Of a stretch of 5,521 nucleotides of DNA, positions 1 through 5,521 are shown piece by piece (position 1 is the first letter of the stretch; each line of letters begins with the position of its first letter). The position numbers were made by a program, and so were the translations under genes. The DNA lies in assembly GCA_945912085.1 (NCBI GenBank), contig CAMEBJ010000092.1, forward strand, positions 1 through 5,521, given 5' to 3'. The notes under the pieces were generated by a model, which was not told where the DNA came from, searched no databases, and saw only the letters and a list, made by a program, of their open reading frames with translations. The stretch is from an uncultured Bacteroidales bacterium (lineage in GTDB: Bacteria; Bacteroidota; Bacteroidia; Bacteroidales; UBA932).

Positions 1-538
1 GGTTTACCCTCTTGCAGACACCCTGACTCTCCAGACTGCGCAGGAGGACATCTTTGTCGGAGGAGACCTTCTGACAGGTCCAAAATTCGCGATTGACGCA
101 ATCGCAACAGGCAAGGAGGCCGCAGAATCGCTTCACCGCTATGTCCAGCACGGGCATCTTACCATCGGACGCAACCGCCGCGACTTCATCGAAATCGACA
201 AAGGCAACATCGTCGTGGAGTCATACGACAATTCCTCGCGTCAGGTTGAAGGGACCAATGCGAAGGCCAGGCCATTCGAGGAGTATCAACTTGCACTGAC
301 AGAAGAACAGGTCAGAACGGAAACCTCAAGATGTCTTGCCTGCGGTGCCTCCGTAGTTGATCCGAACAAGTGCATCGGCTGCGGTCTCTGCACGACCAAA
401 TGCGGATTCGACGCCATCCACCTGCACAGGGAACTGCCGGAATGCAGCCGGATGGTCAAAGCCGAGGACAAGGTCGGGGCATTGCTTCCTTACGTAATCA
501 AGAGAGGAGTCAAAATCCTTGTAAACAAGAAGAGATAA
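1..538 (+). CDS. FAD/NAD(P)-dependent oxidoreductase (GltD-like) with C-terminal 4Fe-4S domain, 5'-truncated
   Basis: Only the last 178 residues are in the window; the frame begins at base 2 and the start lies upstream. Visible residues 17-44 carry the final FAD-contacting motif of the glutamate synthase small-subunit family (FVGGD, then GPKFAIDAIATGKEAA), which closes the dinucleotide-binding domain. After a linker comes an iron-sulfur segment: CLAC at residues 111-114, then CIGCGLCTTKC at 124-134, that is CxxC-x9-CxxCxxCxxxC, consistent with at least one 4Fe-4S cluster. Proteins of this type pass electrons between NAD(P)H, flavin and iron-sulfur centres in the cytoplasm. The partner is not shown here. 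The stop codon overlaps the hypA start (TAATG), so the two are translationally coupled, which suggests a role near hydrogenase metabolism. It is unlikely to be true GltD, because that enzyme lacks this C-terminal extension and no gltB is visible. Class assignment is firm; substrate and partner are unknown. Confidence 0.85.
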   Translation, partial: VYPLADTLTLQTAQEDIFVGGDLLTGPKFAIDAIATGKEAAESLHRYVQHGHLTIGRNRRDFIEIDKGNIVVESYDNSSRQVEGTNAKARPFEEYQLALTEEQVRTETSRCLACGASVVDPNKCIGCGLCTTKCGFDAIHLHRELPECSRMVKAEDKVGALLPYVIKRGVKILVNKKR

Positions 539-882
539 TGCACGAACTGGGAATCGTTTTCCACATCATCAAGCAGGTCAGGCAGGTCGCTGAGCAGAAC
601 GGTGCGACTCATGTCAGCAAGGTGGTGATGAACATAGGAGAGGTTTCGACCGTAGTCCCCTACTACCTCGAGGACTGCTGGAAATGGGCAGTTGAAAAGG
701 AAGATATGATGAAAGGCTGCGAACTCGAAATACTCACCATCGACGCTCTCACCCACTGCGACGGCTGCAACTGCAGCTACCCCACCGTCGCCAACGGAAA
801 AATCTGTCCCCGCTGCGGAAGTGACCGCACCTGGCTTGAAAGAGGCAATGAAGTGGAAATCAAGGAAATAGAAGTAATTTAG
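538..882 (+). CDS. hypA: Hydrogenase maturation nickel metallochaperone HypA
   Basis: This 114-residue protein matches the usual HypA length (about 113-118). It begins with MHE, whose His2 and Glu3 belong to the family's N-terminal nickel site. The ATG at 538 must therefore be the start, even though the frame stays open upstream. The zinc-binding domain has two CxxC pairs, Cys74/Cys77 and Cys90/Cys93 (an extra Cys79 follows the first pair). In the known family, HypA delivers Ni2+ to the [NiFe]-hydrogenase large subunit, usually with the GTPase HypB, in the cytoplasm. The start overlaps the oxidoreductase stop by one base, so the two are probably co-translated. No hydrogenase structural gene or hypB is in view, so the client enzyme is inferred. 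A role in another Ni enzyme, or as a small zinc protein dedicated to the adjacent oxidoreductase, cannot be excluded. Confidence 0.93.
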   Translation: MHELGIVFHIIKQVRQVAEQNGATHVSKVVMNIGEVSTVVPYYLEDCWKWAVEKEDMMKGCELEILTIDALTHCDGCNCSYPTVANGKICPRCGSDRTWLERGNEVEIKEIEVI

Positions 883-883
883 G

Positions 884-913
884 AATATTGAATATTACGA
901 AATATTAAATATT
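884..913. repeat. Four AATATT palindromes in the hypA-downstream gap
   Basis: The hexamer AATATT occurs at 884, 891, 901 and 908. The 13-mers at 884-896 and 901-913 differ at a single position, giving an approximate direct repeat with a 17-bp period. The block fills most of the 38-bp gap between hypA and the following small gene, and is far more AT-rich than the flanking coding DNA. It could be a protein-binding site, an AT-rich leader that keeps the next start codon unstructured, or drift in an intergenic spacer. No TAnnTTTG promoter element is visible in it. Confidence 0.5.
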
Positions 914-920
914 GAAAGAT

Positions 921-1259
921 ATGGCTTGTTTTTTAGTACCTATGGCTCAGGCGATTGCCACGACCATCTACCGCAGACACAATTCAGTTTCAATCGGCAG
1001 CGAAGGAGCCGGTGCCCTCAAAAGGGAGGTTCCGGCACTTGAGAAAATGCTTTGGGGAGGCACTGTGATGCTCATCGTCGATCACATCATCAACGGCGAG
1101 ATTATCTTCAATTTTCCTTTCTTTTCGGCATTCACCGTCGCAGGAGGGACTCAGATTTTCCTCAGGGAGATGTTGACTGTCGGGCTGCCTATGTCACTGA
1201 CAATCACTGTAGTGTGGGCTCTCTGGGCCGTGCTCCGCAGACGTCCGGCAAAGGCTTAG
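921..1259 (+). CDS. Small conserved-looking membrane protein of unknown function
   Basis: This is a 112-residue protein from the ATG at 921. A TTG at 912 would add three residues, but it lies in the AATATT repeat block and ATG is preferred. I do not know its function. The N-terminus (MACFLVP, then AIATTI) is hydrophobic. A second hydrophobic stretch at about residues 43-70 contains LWGG and an embedded acidic/histidine patch (D54, H55, E60). A clear membrane helix follows at about 87-105, and the protein ends in a basic tail (RRR at 106-108), placing the C-terminus inside by the positive-inside rule. It follows hypA by 38 bp and precedes the shared terminator, so it is probably the last gene of the oxidoreductase-hypA unit. 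From memory, similar short proteins beginning MACFLVP occur in other anaerobes, but I cannot name a family. Context suggests a membrane partner of the redox or hydrogenase system; this is inference. Confidence 0.75.
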   Translation: MACFLVPMAQAIATTIYRRHNSVSIGSEGAGALKREVPALEKMLWGGTVMLIVDHIINGEIIFNFPFFSAFTVAGGTQIFLREMLTVGLPMSLTITVVWALWAVLRRRPAKA

Positions 1260-1288
1260 CAGCCGATTTCGGAACAAACTTTTAAATT

Positions 1289-1322
1289 AAAACCCTTCTG
1301 CCACGCCTGACAGAAGGGTTTT
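1289..1322. terminator. Bidirectional intrinsic terminator between convergent genes
   Basis: A perfect 12-bp inverted repeat (1289-1300 with 1311-1322) encloses a 10-nt loop. The stem core is CCCTTCTG/CAGAAGGG, and its outer four pairs are A:T, so a U-run ends the hairpin whichever strand is read. It lies 29 bp after the stop of the small membrane protein gene and 23 bp beyond the end of the minus-strand gene at 1346, as expected for a shared terminator. Confidence 0.88.
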
Positions 1323-1345
1323 CCTATTACGAATATGACAGGACA

Positions 1346-2389
1346 CTATGCCATTCTGGCTGCAGCATCCTTGTAGTATTTCTGATTCACGAAGACATCC
1401 TGCTTGTAAGGATTGATGTGACGCTTGCGTGAAACATAGATGATGTAACCGAGGGCGATGACATTGACAACAAGTGCAAGAGCGCTGACAACTGTCATTG
1501 CAGTAGGGTCTGCATTGGCGCAGCCACCTTCAACTATGCCGTTAAGGGTTCCGTCTGCATAGAGGGTCGGGAGAGTCGCCCATTTGGTAGCGGCGGTACC
1601 GTCCGGGAAAGTGCATTGGAAGAGAGGATAAACCTGTGCAAACATACACCAGATTGCCAAAGTGTTGGCCCTGTTCTGAATCCAGCCTCCCTTGTTCCAG
1701 AAGATTGCAGCGATTGTAGGGGCAAGGAGAAGGGCAATACCGCAGAACCACGAGTGGGTCGGCAGGCAGTTGTAGGTGTAGGCGAAGTTCCAGACGTCAT
1801 ACACCAGGATGTACACCCAGGTCATATCCGGCCACAGCATATCCGTCTTGTCCTTTGAAGCATACACGCTCCACCAGGCGGTCATACAGAAGATATTCAG
1901 CAGTCCGGCGACACCGTTCATCACATTGTGCCATCCTCCGTAGAGCCAAACCTGCTCCGGGGAAAGGAACCAGCTGTACCATCCCTTTGCAGCAGTTTCA
2001 AAATCGGATGCAACGGCAATCAGAATGTTGATGGCAACAATCACAAACGGGAAAGGTTTGAACCAATGCTGTTTGCCAATGCCCCATCCGTACTTGATCA
2101 TCATGAAGCCGATACATCCGGCCAGGGCCGCATAGATTTTTGCATAGTGGAACCAGCCGTTCATATAGAGGTAGGTCTGGTTGGTCAGTGCCCACTCGGA
2201 TCCGAGGGCTGCACCGATCTGGATAGCAACGAAATATACGGTCAGAAGAGCCGGTAAGACAAAAAACATAACCGCACCGCCGAATTTGGTCTTGCGTGCG
2301 AATTCATTGAGAAGAATAAGGCCAACAAGGACGCCGATCATAGCAACCCATTGATACACGGCCATTTCCCCATAAACATGAAATAGCAT
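1346..2389 (-). CDS. Polytopic integral membrane protein, probably DUF5692 family
   Basis: A 347-residue protein with eight or nine likely membrane helices, at about residues 11-29, 38-60, 82-99, 112-128, 153-172, 189-206, 212-231, 242-260 and 296-318. There is no cleavable signal peptide. It is very rich in Trp and Tyr. Polar residues are embedded in or beside the helices: GGWHN at 151-155 and a YDVWNFAYTYN stretch at 197-207 followed by CLPTHSW (208-214), which would suit a substrate pocket or cofactor site. A loop at about 259-295 contains Cys259 and Cys290, a possible disulfide if it faces outside. The tail after the last helix is basic (RKRH at 321-324). The overall pattern fits my memory of DUF5692, a family without known function; I cannot confirm it here. 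The gene stands alone, convergent with the hypA unit and divergent from the DUF4301-like gene. A second ATG at codon 9 is possible, but the ATG at 2389 suits the promoter position. Confidence 0.8.
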   Translation of the reverse strand: MLFHVYGEMAVYQWVAMIGVLVGLILLNEFARKTKFGGAVMFFVLPALLTVYFVAIQIGAALGSEWALTNQTYLYMNGWFHYAKIYAALAGCIGFMMIKYGWGIGKQHWFKPFPFVIVAINILIAVASDFETAAKGWYSWFLSPEQVWLYGGWHNVMNGVAGLLNIFCMTAWWSVYASKDKTDMLWPDMTWVYILVYDVWNFAYTYNCLPTHSWFCGIALLLAPTIAAIFWNKGGWIQNRANTLAIWCMFAQVYPLFQCTFPDGTAATKWATLPTLYADGTLNGIVEGGCANADPTAMTVVSALALVVNVIALGYIIYVSRKRHINPYKQDVFVNQKYYKDAAARMA

Positions 2390-2425
2390 AACAATGATTG
2401 ATTAGTTAATAGTGTTAATATTCCG

Positions 2426-2456
2426 CAAATTTGGAGAAAAAGAGGGAAATATGCAA
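2426..2456 (-). promoter_or_regulatory. Candidate Bacteroidetes-type promoter for the membrane protein gene
   Basis: Read on the minus strand, a TTG at 2456-2454 (within TTTCTTGC) resembles the -33 TTTG element. After 20 bp comes CAAATTTG at 2433-2426, which matches the -7 consensus TAnnTTTG at all but the first position. Transcription would start near 2420, giving a leader of about 30 nt before the ATG at 2389. The match is good but not perfect. Confidence 0.5.
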
Positions 2457-2466
2457 GAAACAGAGG

Positions 2467-2498
2467 CTTGTAGTTGAGAAAATATTTCTCTAATTTTG
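2467..2498 (+). promoter_or_regulatory. Bacteroidetes-type promoter for the DUF4301-like gene
   Basis: CTTG at 2467-2470 (close to the -33 TTTG) is followed after 20 bp by TAATTTTG at 2491-2498, a perfect TAnnTTTG -7 element. The predicted transcript would start around 2503-2506, leaving a leader of roughly 35 nt. This decides the gene start: the in-frame TTG at 2496 lies inside the -7 element and cannot be used, so the ATG at 2541 is the start. Confidence 0.7.
2476..2490. promoter_or_regulatory. Inverted repeat in the promoter spacer, possible operator
   Basis: GAGAAA (2476-2481) and TTTCTC (2485-2490) form a perfect 6-bp inverted repeat around a 3-bp centre. It sits between the -33 and -7 elements and directly abuts the -7 box. 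A dimeric repressor bound here would block RNA polymerase. The arms are short and the region is AT-rich, so chance is a real alternative. Confidence 0.35.
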
Positions 2499-2540
2499 TG
2501 GGCTTTTGAAGCTGAGATTAATTACAAACAACCACATATT

Positions 2541-4118
2541 ATGTTCACAGACAAAGACATCAGACAGATTGAATCCAGAGGTTCTTCCGTTGAAAATGCG
2601 AAAGGACAGGTGGAAAGATTCAAAAAAGGTTTCCCTTGGATGAAAATTGAGGCCCCGGCTACTCCGGAGCGCGGGATTACTGTGCTCACCGACACTCAGG
2701 CCGATGAGGCGGCTGCCTACTACGACAAGGCCGAGGTCCACGGGAAATGCAAGTTCGTCCCGGCATCGGGAGCCGCTTCCAGAATGTTCAAGGACCTTTT
2801 CAGCGGTCTTGACAAACTGAGGGAGGGACAGGAACTTGCAGAAGACGCCCCGGCATCGAAATTTGCCGCGCACATCGCAGAGTTCGCATTCTACGACCCT
2901 GCACTCTACCCTGAAGCCACCTTGGAAAACCGCAAGGATATCCTTGAGAAGACATTGACTGACAAAGGCTTGAACTACGGAGCAAAACCAAAGGGAGTGC
3001 TAAAATTCCACAAGTACACTGACGGAGAGATTCGCACCGCATTTGCAGAGCACCTTGTCGAGGCTCAGAACTATATGAGAAATGCCGACGGATCAGCCAA
3101 CCTCGTTGTAACGATCTCCCCTGAACATCAGGAACTTTTCAAGGAGGCTCTCGAAGATGTGAAAGCCACCTACGAGCAGAGGTACGGGGTTAAATATAAC
3201 ATTACTTTCACTTTCCAGGACAAGGCGACCGACACAATTGCCGTCGATATGGACAACCGTCCTTTCCGCACCGAGACTGACTCCCTTCTCTTCCGTCCTG
3301 CAGGACACGGAGCCCTGATCTACAACCTCAACAAACTTGACGAGGAACTTGTTTCAATCAAGAATATCGACAATGTTGCGGTTGAGCGCTATCTTCCTGT
3401 CACGGCGAAATACAAGAAGGCCCTGATGGGCAAGGCCGTCGAACTGCGCGACAAGATTTTCGGCTATCTTGAGGAACTTGACGCGGTTTCCGGAGCGAAT
3501 GTCGGCCCTCAGAAACTCTACCCTAATCTTCCTGGCTACACTCCGCTTTACGAGGATGCCTGCATGAGCGAGGAATGCATCTCCCTGTGCGACGACATCG
3601 AGGAATTCCTTGACAAGGAACTTTGCATCAGAATGCCTGAGGCAAGGGACTGCAAGGACAGGGTCGAGAAACTCCGTGCAAAACTCAACAGACCGATCAG
3701 GGTTTGCGGAATGGTACGCAACCAGGGCGAGCCTGGCGGAGGTCCTTTCATCATTGAGGACAAGGACGGAGCGACATCCCTCCAGATTCTTGAGAGCGTC
3801 CAGATCAATATGAATGACGCTCACGCACGCGAGGCCCTTTCCTCGGCAACCCACTTCAATCCGGTTGACATCGTCTGCTGCCTCCACAACTACAAAGGGG
3901 AAAGTTTCGACCTTCTGAAGTATGTTGACAACGATGCAGGCTTCATCAGCTCAAAGAGCTACCAGGGCCGTGAGCTCAAGGCACTCGAACTTCCGGGACT
4001 GTGGAACGGCTCTATGAGCGACTGGAACACCCTCTTCGTTGAAGTTCCTCTCGAGACCTTCAACCCTGTAAAAGTCGTCCTCGACCTGCTCAGGCCGGCT
4101 CACAGGACAGACCTTTAG
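2541..4118 (+). CDS. DUF4301-like protein, nucleotidyltransferase-like, function unknown
   Basis: A 525-residue soluble protein with no signal peptide or membrane helix. The start is the ATG at 2541, because an upstream in-frame TTG falls inside the promoter. The sequence has the blocks I associate with DUF4301: KFVPASGAASRMFK (71-84), RPAGHGALIYNLN (252-264), GMVRNQGEPGGGPF (390-403) and a C-terminal KSYQGRELKALELPGLWNG (472-490). Length is close to the family norm of about 500. The ASGAASRM block recalls the glycine-rich GxxxRM loop that binds nucleotide in sugar-phosphate nucleotidyltransferases, and GHGAL recalls the sugar-binding GHG motif of UDP-sugar pyrophosphorylases. A nucleotide-sugar reaction is therefore a reasonable inference but is not established. 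The gene is monocistronic, with its own promoter and terminator. An acidic, helix-rich stretch at about 345-385 with several Cys residues separates the central motif block from the GMVRNQGEPG block. Confidence 0.87.
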   Translation: MFTDKDIRQIESRGSSVENAKGQVERFKKGFPWMKIEAPATPERGITVLTDTQADEAAAYYDKAEVHGKCKFVPASGAASRMFKDLFSGLDKLREGQELAEDAPASKFAAHIAEFAFYDPALYPEATLENRKDILEKTLTDKGLNYGAKPKGVLKFHKYTDGEIRTAFAEHLVEAQNYMRNADGSANLVVTISPEHQELFKEALEDVKATYEQRYGVKYNITFTFQDKATDTIAVDMDNRPFRTETDSLLFRPAGHGALIYNLNKLDEELVSIKNIDNVAVERYLPVTAKYKKALMGKAVELRDKIFGYLEELDAVSGANVGPQKLYPNLPGYTPLYEDACMSEECISLCDDIEEFLDKELCIRMPEARDCKDRVEKLRAKLNRPIRVCGMVRNQGEPGGGPFIIEDKDGATSLQILESVQINMNDAHAREALSSATHFNPVDIVCCLHNYKGESFDLLKYVDNDAGFISSKSYQGRELKALELPGLWNGSMSDWNTLFVEVPLETFNPVKVVLDLLRPAHRTDL

Positions 4119-4139
4119 GAAACTCCTACATTAATTAAT

Positions 4140-4181
4140 ACAGGGTTCGAATTTTTAACATTCAGACCCTGTTTATTTTTT
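4140..4181 (+). terminator. Intrinsic terminator of the DUF4301-like gene
   Basis: ACAGGGT (4140-4146) pairs with ACCCTGT (4166-4172). A 2x2 internal mismatch and a further 4-bp stem, GAAT (4149-4152) with ATTC (4160-4163), close a 7-nt loop. The hairpin runs into a T-rich tract (TTTATTTTTT, 4172-4181), giving the classic hairpin plus U-run. It begins 22 bp after the stop codon. Confidence 0.78.
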
Positions 4182-4228
4182 GAAGATTCCATAAGAGGGG
4201 AGATATAATCTTTGGAAGCCGTCCGCAG

Positions 4229-4260
4229 TTTCGTTGTTTTTGGGAAATTTTCTATATTTG
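4229..4260 (+). promoter_or_regulatory. Bacteroidetes-type promoter for the carboxyltransferase gene
   Basis: TATATTTG at 4253-4260 is a perfect TAnnTTTG -7 element. The -33 partner is less clear: TTTC at 4229-4232 gives a 20-bp spacing as in the other promoters here, while TTG at 4234-4236 gives 16 bp. The start of transcription would fall around 4265-4268, just after a GCGCGC hexamer (4260-4265), leaving a leader of under 20 nt before the ATG at 4284. The leader is AT-rich with no Shine-Dalgarno sequence. Confidence 0.65.
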
Positions 4261-4283
4261 CGCGCTAATTTAATATTATTTAT

Positions 4284-5521
4284 ATGAGTATTCAGACGGA
4301 AAAGATTTCAGAACTCGTCGAACGGAGGGCAAAAGCCCGTATGGGAGGCGGTCAGAAAAGAATTGACGCCCAGCACGCAAAAGGGAAATACACTGCGCGT
4401 GAAAGAATTGCGAAACTGCTGGATGAAGGCAGTTTCGAAGAATACGATATGTTCGTGCAGCACAGATGTACGAACTTCGGAATGGAAAAAACGAAATTCG
4501 ACGGTGACGGAGTTGTGACCGGTCAGGGAACGATTGACGGAAGGCTCGTTTACGTTTTCGCCCAGGATTTCACAGTTTCGGGAGGTTCTCTCTCGGAGAC
4601 AATGGCTCAGAAAATCTGCAAGGTAATGGATATGGCCGTGAAGAACGGCGCACCGTGCATCGGTCTCAACGACTCAGGCGGAGCAAGGATTCAGGAAGGA
4701 ATCTGCGCACTTGCAGGCTTCGGTGAAATTTTCCAGAGGAACATCCTCGCTTCGGGAGTGGTTCCTCAGATTTCGGGAATATTCGGTCCCTGTGCCGGAG
4801 GAGCGGTTTACTCCCCTGCCCTGACCGACTTCAACATTATGGTCAAGGACACTTCCTATATGTTCCTTACAGGTCCGGGAGTGGTCAAGACTGTGACAGG
4901 AGAGGTTGTCAGCCAGGAAGATCTCGGAGGGGCAAGCGTACACGCGACCAAGAGCGGTGTAGCGCATTTCGCCGCACAGAACGAGGATGAGGGAATCCAG
5001 ATCATCAAGGACATCATCAGCTTCATCCCTCAGAACAATATGGAAGAAGCGCCTTTCGTTCCGACAAACGACCCGGCATCCAGGTTTGACGATGCCCTGA
5101 ACGAAATCATCCCGGACAGTCCGAACAAGCCGTACGATATGTACCAGGTCATCGGCAGCATCGTGGATGACGGCAAATTCCTTGAAATTCACAAGAGCTG
5201 GGCAAAGAACATCATCATTGGATTTGCCCATATGAATGGCCGTTCGGTGGGCATCGTGGCAAACCAGCCGAAGATTCTCGCAGGAGTGCTTGACATCAAC
5301 GCAAGCCGCAAGGCCGCCCGCTTCGTGCGTTTCTGTGATGCATTCAACATTCCTCTGGTGACTCTGGTCGATGTCCCTGGTTTCCTCTGCGGAACCCAGC
5401 AGGAATATGGCGGAATCATTGTCCACGGAGCAAAGCTTCTCTACGCCTACGGAGAGGCCACTGTTCCGAAAGTCACGGTCACCCTTCGCAAATCCTACGG
5501 CGGCTCCCACCTCGTGATGCG
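4284..5521 (+). CDS. mmdA: Methylmalonyl-CoA decarboxylase alpha / propionyl-CoA carboxylase beta (carboxyltransferase), 3'-truncated
   Basis: The first 412 residues are present; the family is about 510-520 residues, so roughly 100 are cut off by the window edge. It is the carboxyltransferase subunit of a biotin-dependent enzyme that moves CO2 between an acyl-CoA and biotin. Visible marks are KYTARERI (35-42); the N-domain motif [10 protein letters not shown] (130-139); the first oxyanion-type glycine pair in [16 protein letters not shown] (G172-G173); the C-domain DVPGF (363-367) followed by GTQQEYGG; and the second glycine pair in [10 protein letters not shown] (G406-G407). The sequence agrees best, from memory, with Bacteroides-type methylmalonyl-CoA decarboxylase alpha chains, which work with a membrane Na+-pumping beta subunit and a biotin carrier in the succinate-to-propionate pathway. 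Those genes would be expected downstream but are out of view, so propionyl-CoA carboxylase remains an alternative. Residue 369 is Cys where family members usually have Pro. The ATG at 4284 lies just below a promoter. Confidence 0.93.
   Translation, partial: MSIQTEKISELVERRAKARMGGGQKRIDAQHAKGKYTARERIAKLLDEGSFEEYDMFVQHRCTNFGMEKTKFDGDGVVTGQGTIDGRLVYVFAQDFTVSGGSLSETMAQKICKVMDMAVKNGAPCIGLNDSGGARIQEGICALAGFGEIFQRNILASGVVPQISGIFGPCAGGAVYSPALTDFNIMVKDTSYMFLTGPGVVKTVTGEVVSQEDLGGASVHATKSGVAHFAAQNEDEGIQIIKDIISFIPQNNMEEAPFVPTNDPASRFDDALNEIIPDSPNKPYDMYQVIGSIVDDGKFLEIHKSWAKNIIIGFAHMNGRSVGIVANQPKILAGVLDINASRKAARFVRFCDAFNIPLVTLVDVPGFLCGTQQEYGGIIVHGAKLLYAYGEATVPKVTVTLRKSYGGSHLVM

Noticed and set aside
370..537. 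56-residue upstream extension of hypA
   Set aside because: It overlaps the iron-sulfur domain of the oxidoreductase in another frame, and HypA needs the N-terminal MHE for nickel binding.
2496..2540. TTG start at 2496 adding 15 residues to the DUF4301-like protein
   Set aside because: The codon lies inside the TAATTTTG -7 element, so the transcript would begin after it. The ATG at 2541 begins a sequence typical of the family.
3354..3887. Open frame on the minus strand opposite the DUF4301-like gene
   Set aside because: It is a shadow of a well-supported plus-strand gene and has no promoter or recognisable domain.
4206..4214. Second promoter-like TAATCTTTG upstream of the carboxyltransferase gene
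   Set aside because: It has three bases instead of two between TA and TTTG, and the perfect TATATTTG at 4253 is better placed.
4674..5510. Long open frame on the minus strand opposite the carboxyltransferase
   Set aside because: The plus-strand product has complete family motifs throughout. The antisense frame has no recognisable protein features and reflects codon bias.
1..5521. Mobile element, CRISPR array, tRNA or riboswitch
   Set aside because: No direct-repeat array, terminal inverted repeats, transposase or integrase motifs, cloverleaf or long structured leader is visible. All gaps are short and explained by promoters or terminators.

Overview
The window looks like a chromosomal segment of an anaerobic member of the Bacteroidetes, probably order Bacteroidales. 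The evidence is: -7 elements of the type TAnnTTTG upstream of two genes, with a near match upstream of a third; start codons without a clear Shine-Dalgarno sequence; a DUF4301-type protein, a family I associate mainly with Bacteroidetes; and a carboxyltransferase whose sequence resembles the methylmalonyl-CoA decarboxylase alpha chain of Bacteroides relatives. No phage, transposon, CRISPR, tRNA or rRNA signal is visible. This reads as ordinary core-genome DNA and not as an accessory island.

Layout. (1) Positions 1-1259 (+) hold three tightly packed genes: the C-terminal end of an FAD/NAD(P)-dependent oxidoreductase of the glutamate-synthase small-subunit type with a C-terminal iron-sulfur domain; hypA, encoding a nickel metallochaperone, whose start codon overlaps the previous stop; and, 38 bp downstream, a small membrane protein. 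A perfect 12-bp hairpin (1289-1322) ends this unit and also serves the convergent gene beyond it. (2) Positions 1346-2389 (-) encode a 347-residue polytopic membrane protein, tentatively of the DUF5692 family. (3) Positions 2390-2540 are a divergent promoter region with two back-to-back Bacteroidetes-type promoters and a short inverted repeat that may be an operator. (4) Positions 2541-4118 (+) encode a DUF4301-like protein, followed by a hairpin and U-tract terminator. (5) From 4284 to the window edge (+) lies the first 412 residues of the biotin-dependent carboxyltransferase subunit of methylmalonyl-CoA decarboxylase or propionyl-CoA carboxylase, with its own promoter.

Functionally, the two recognisable themes are redox and hydrogenase maturation (oxidoreductase plus HypA plus small membrane protein) and the succinate-to-propionate route (methylmalonyl-CoA decarboxylase). 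Both fit a fermentative gut or rumen type anaerobe. The genes do not form one pathway: strand changes and terminators divide the window into four separate transcription units. All intergenic gaps are under 170 bp. I do not see a convincing new system. The items most worth following up are the conserved-looking oxidoreductase-HypA-membrane protein trio and the unknown roles of the DUF4301-like and DUF5692-like proteins.
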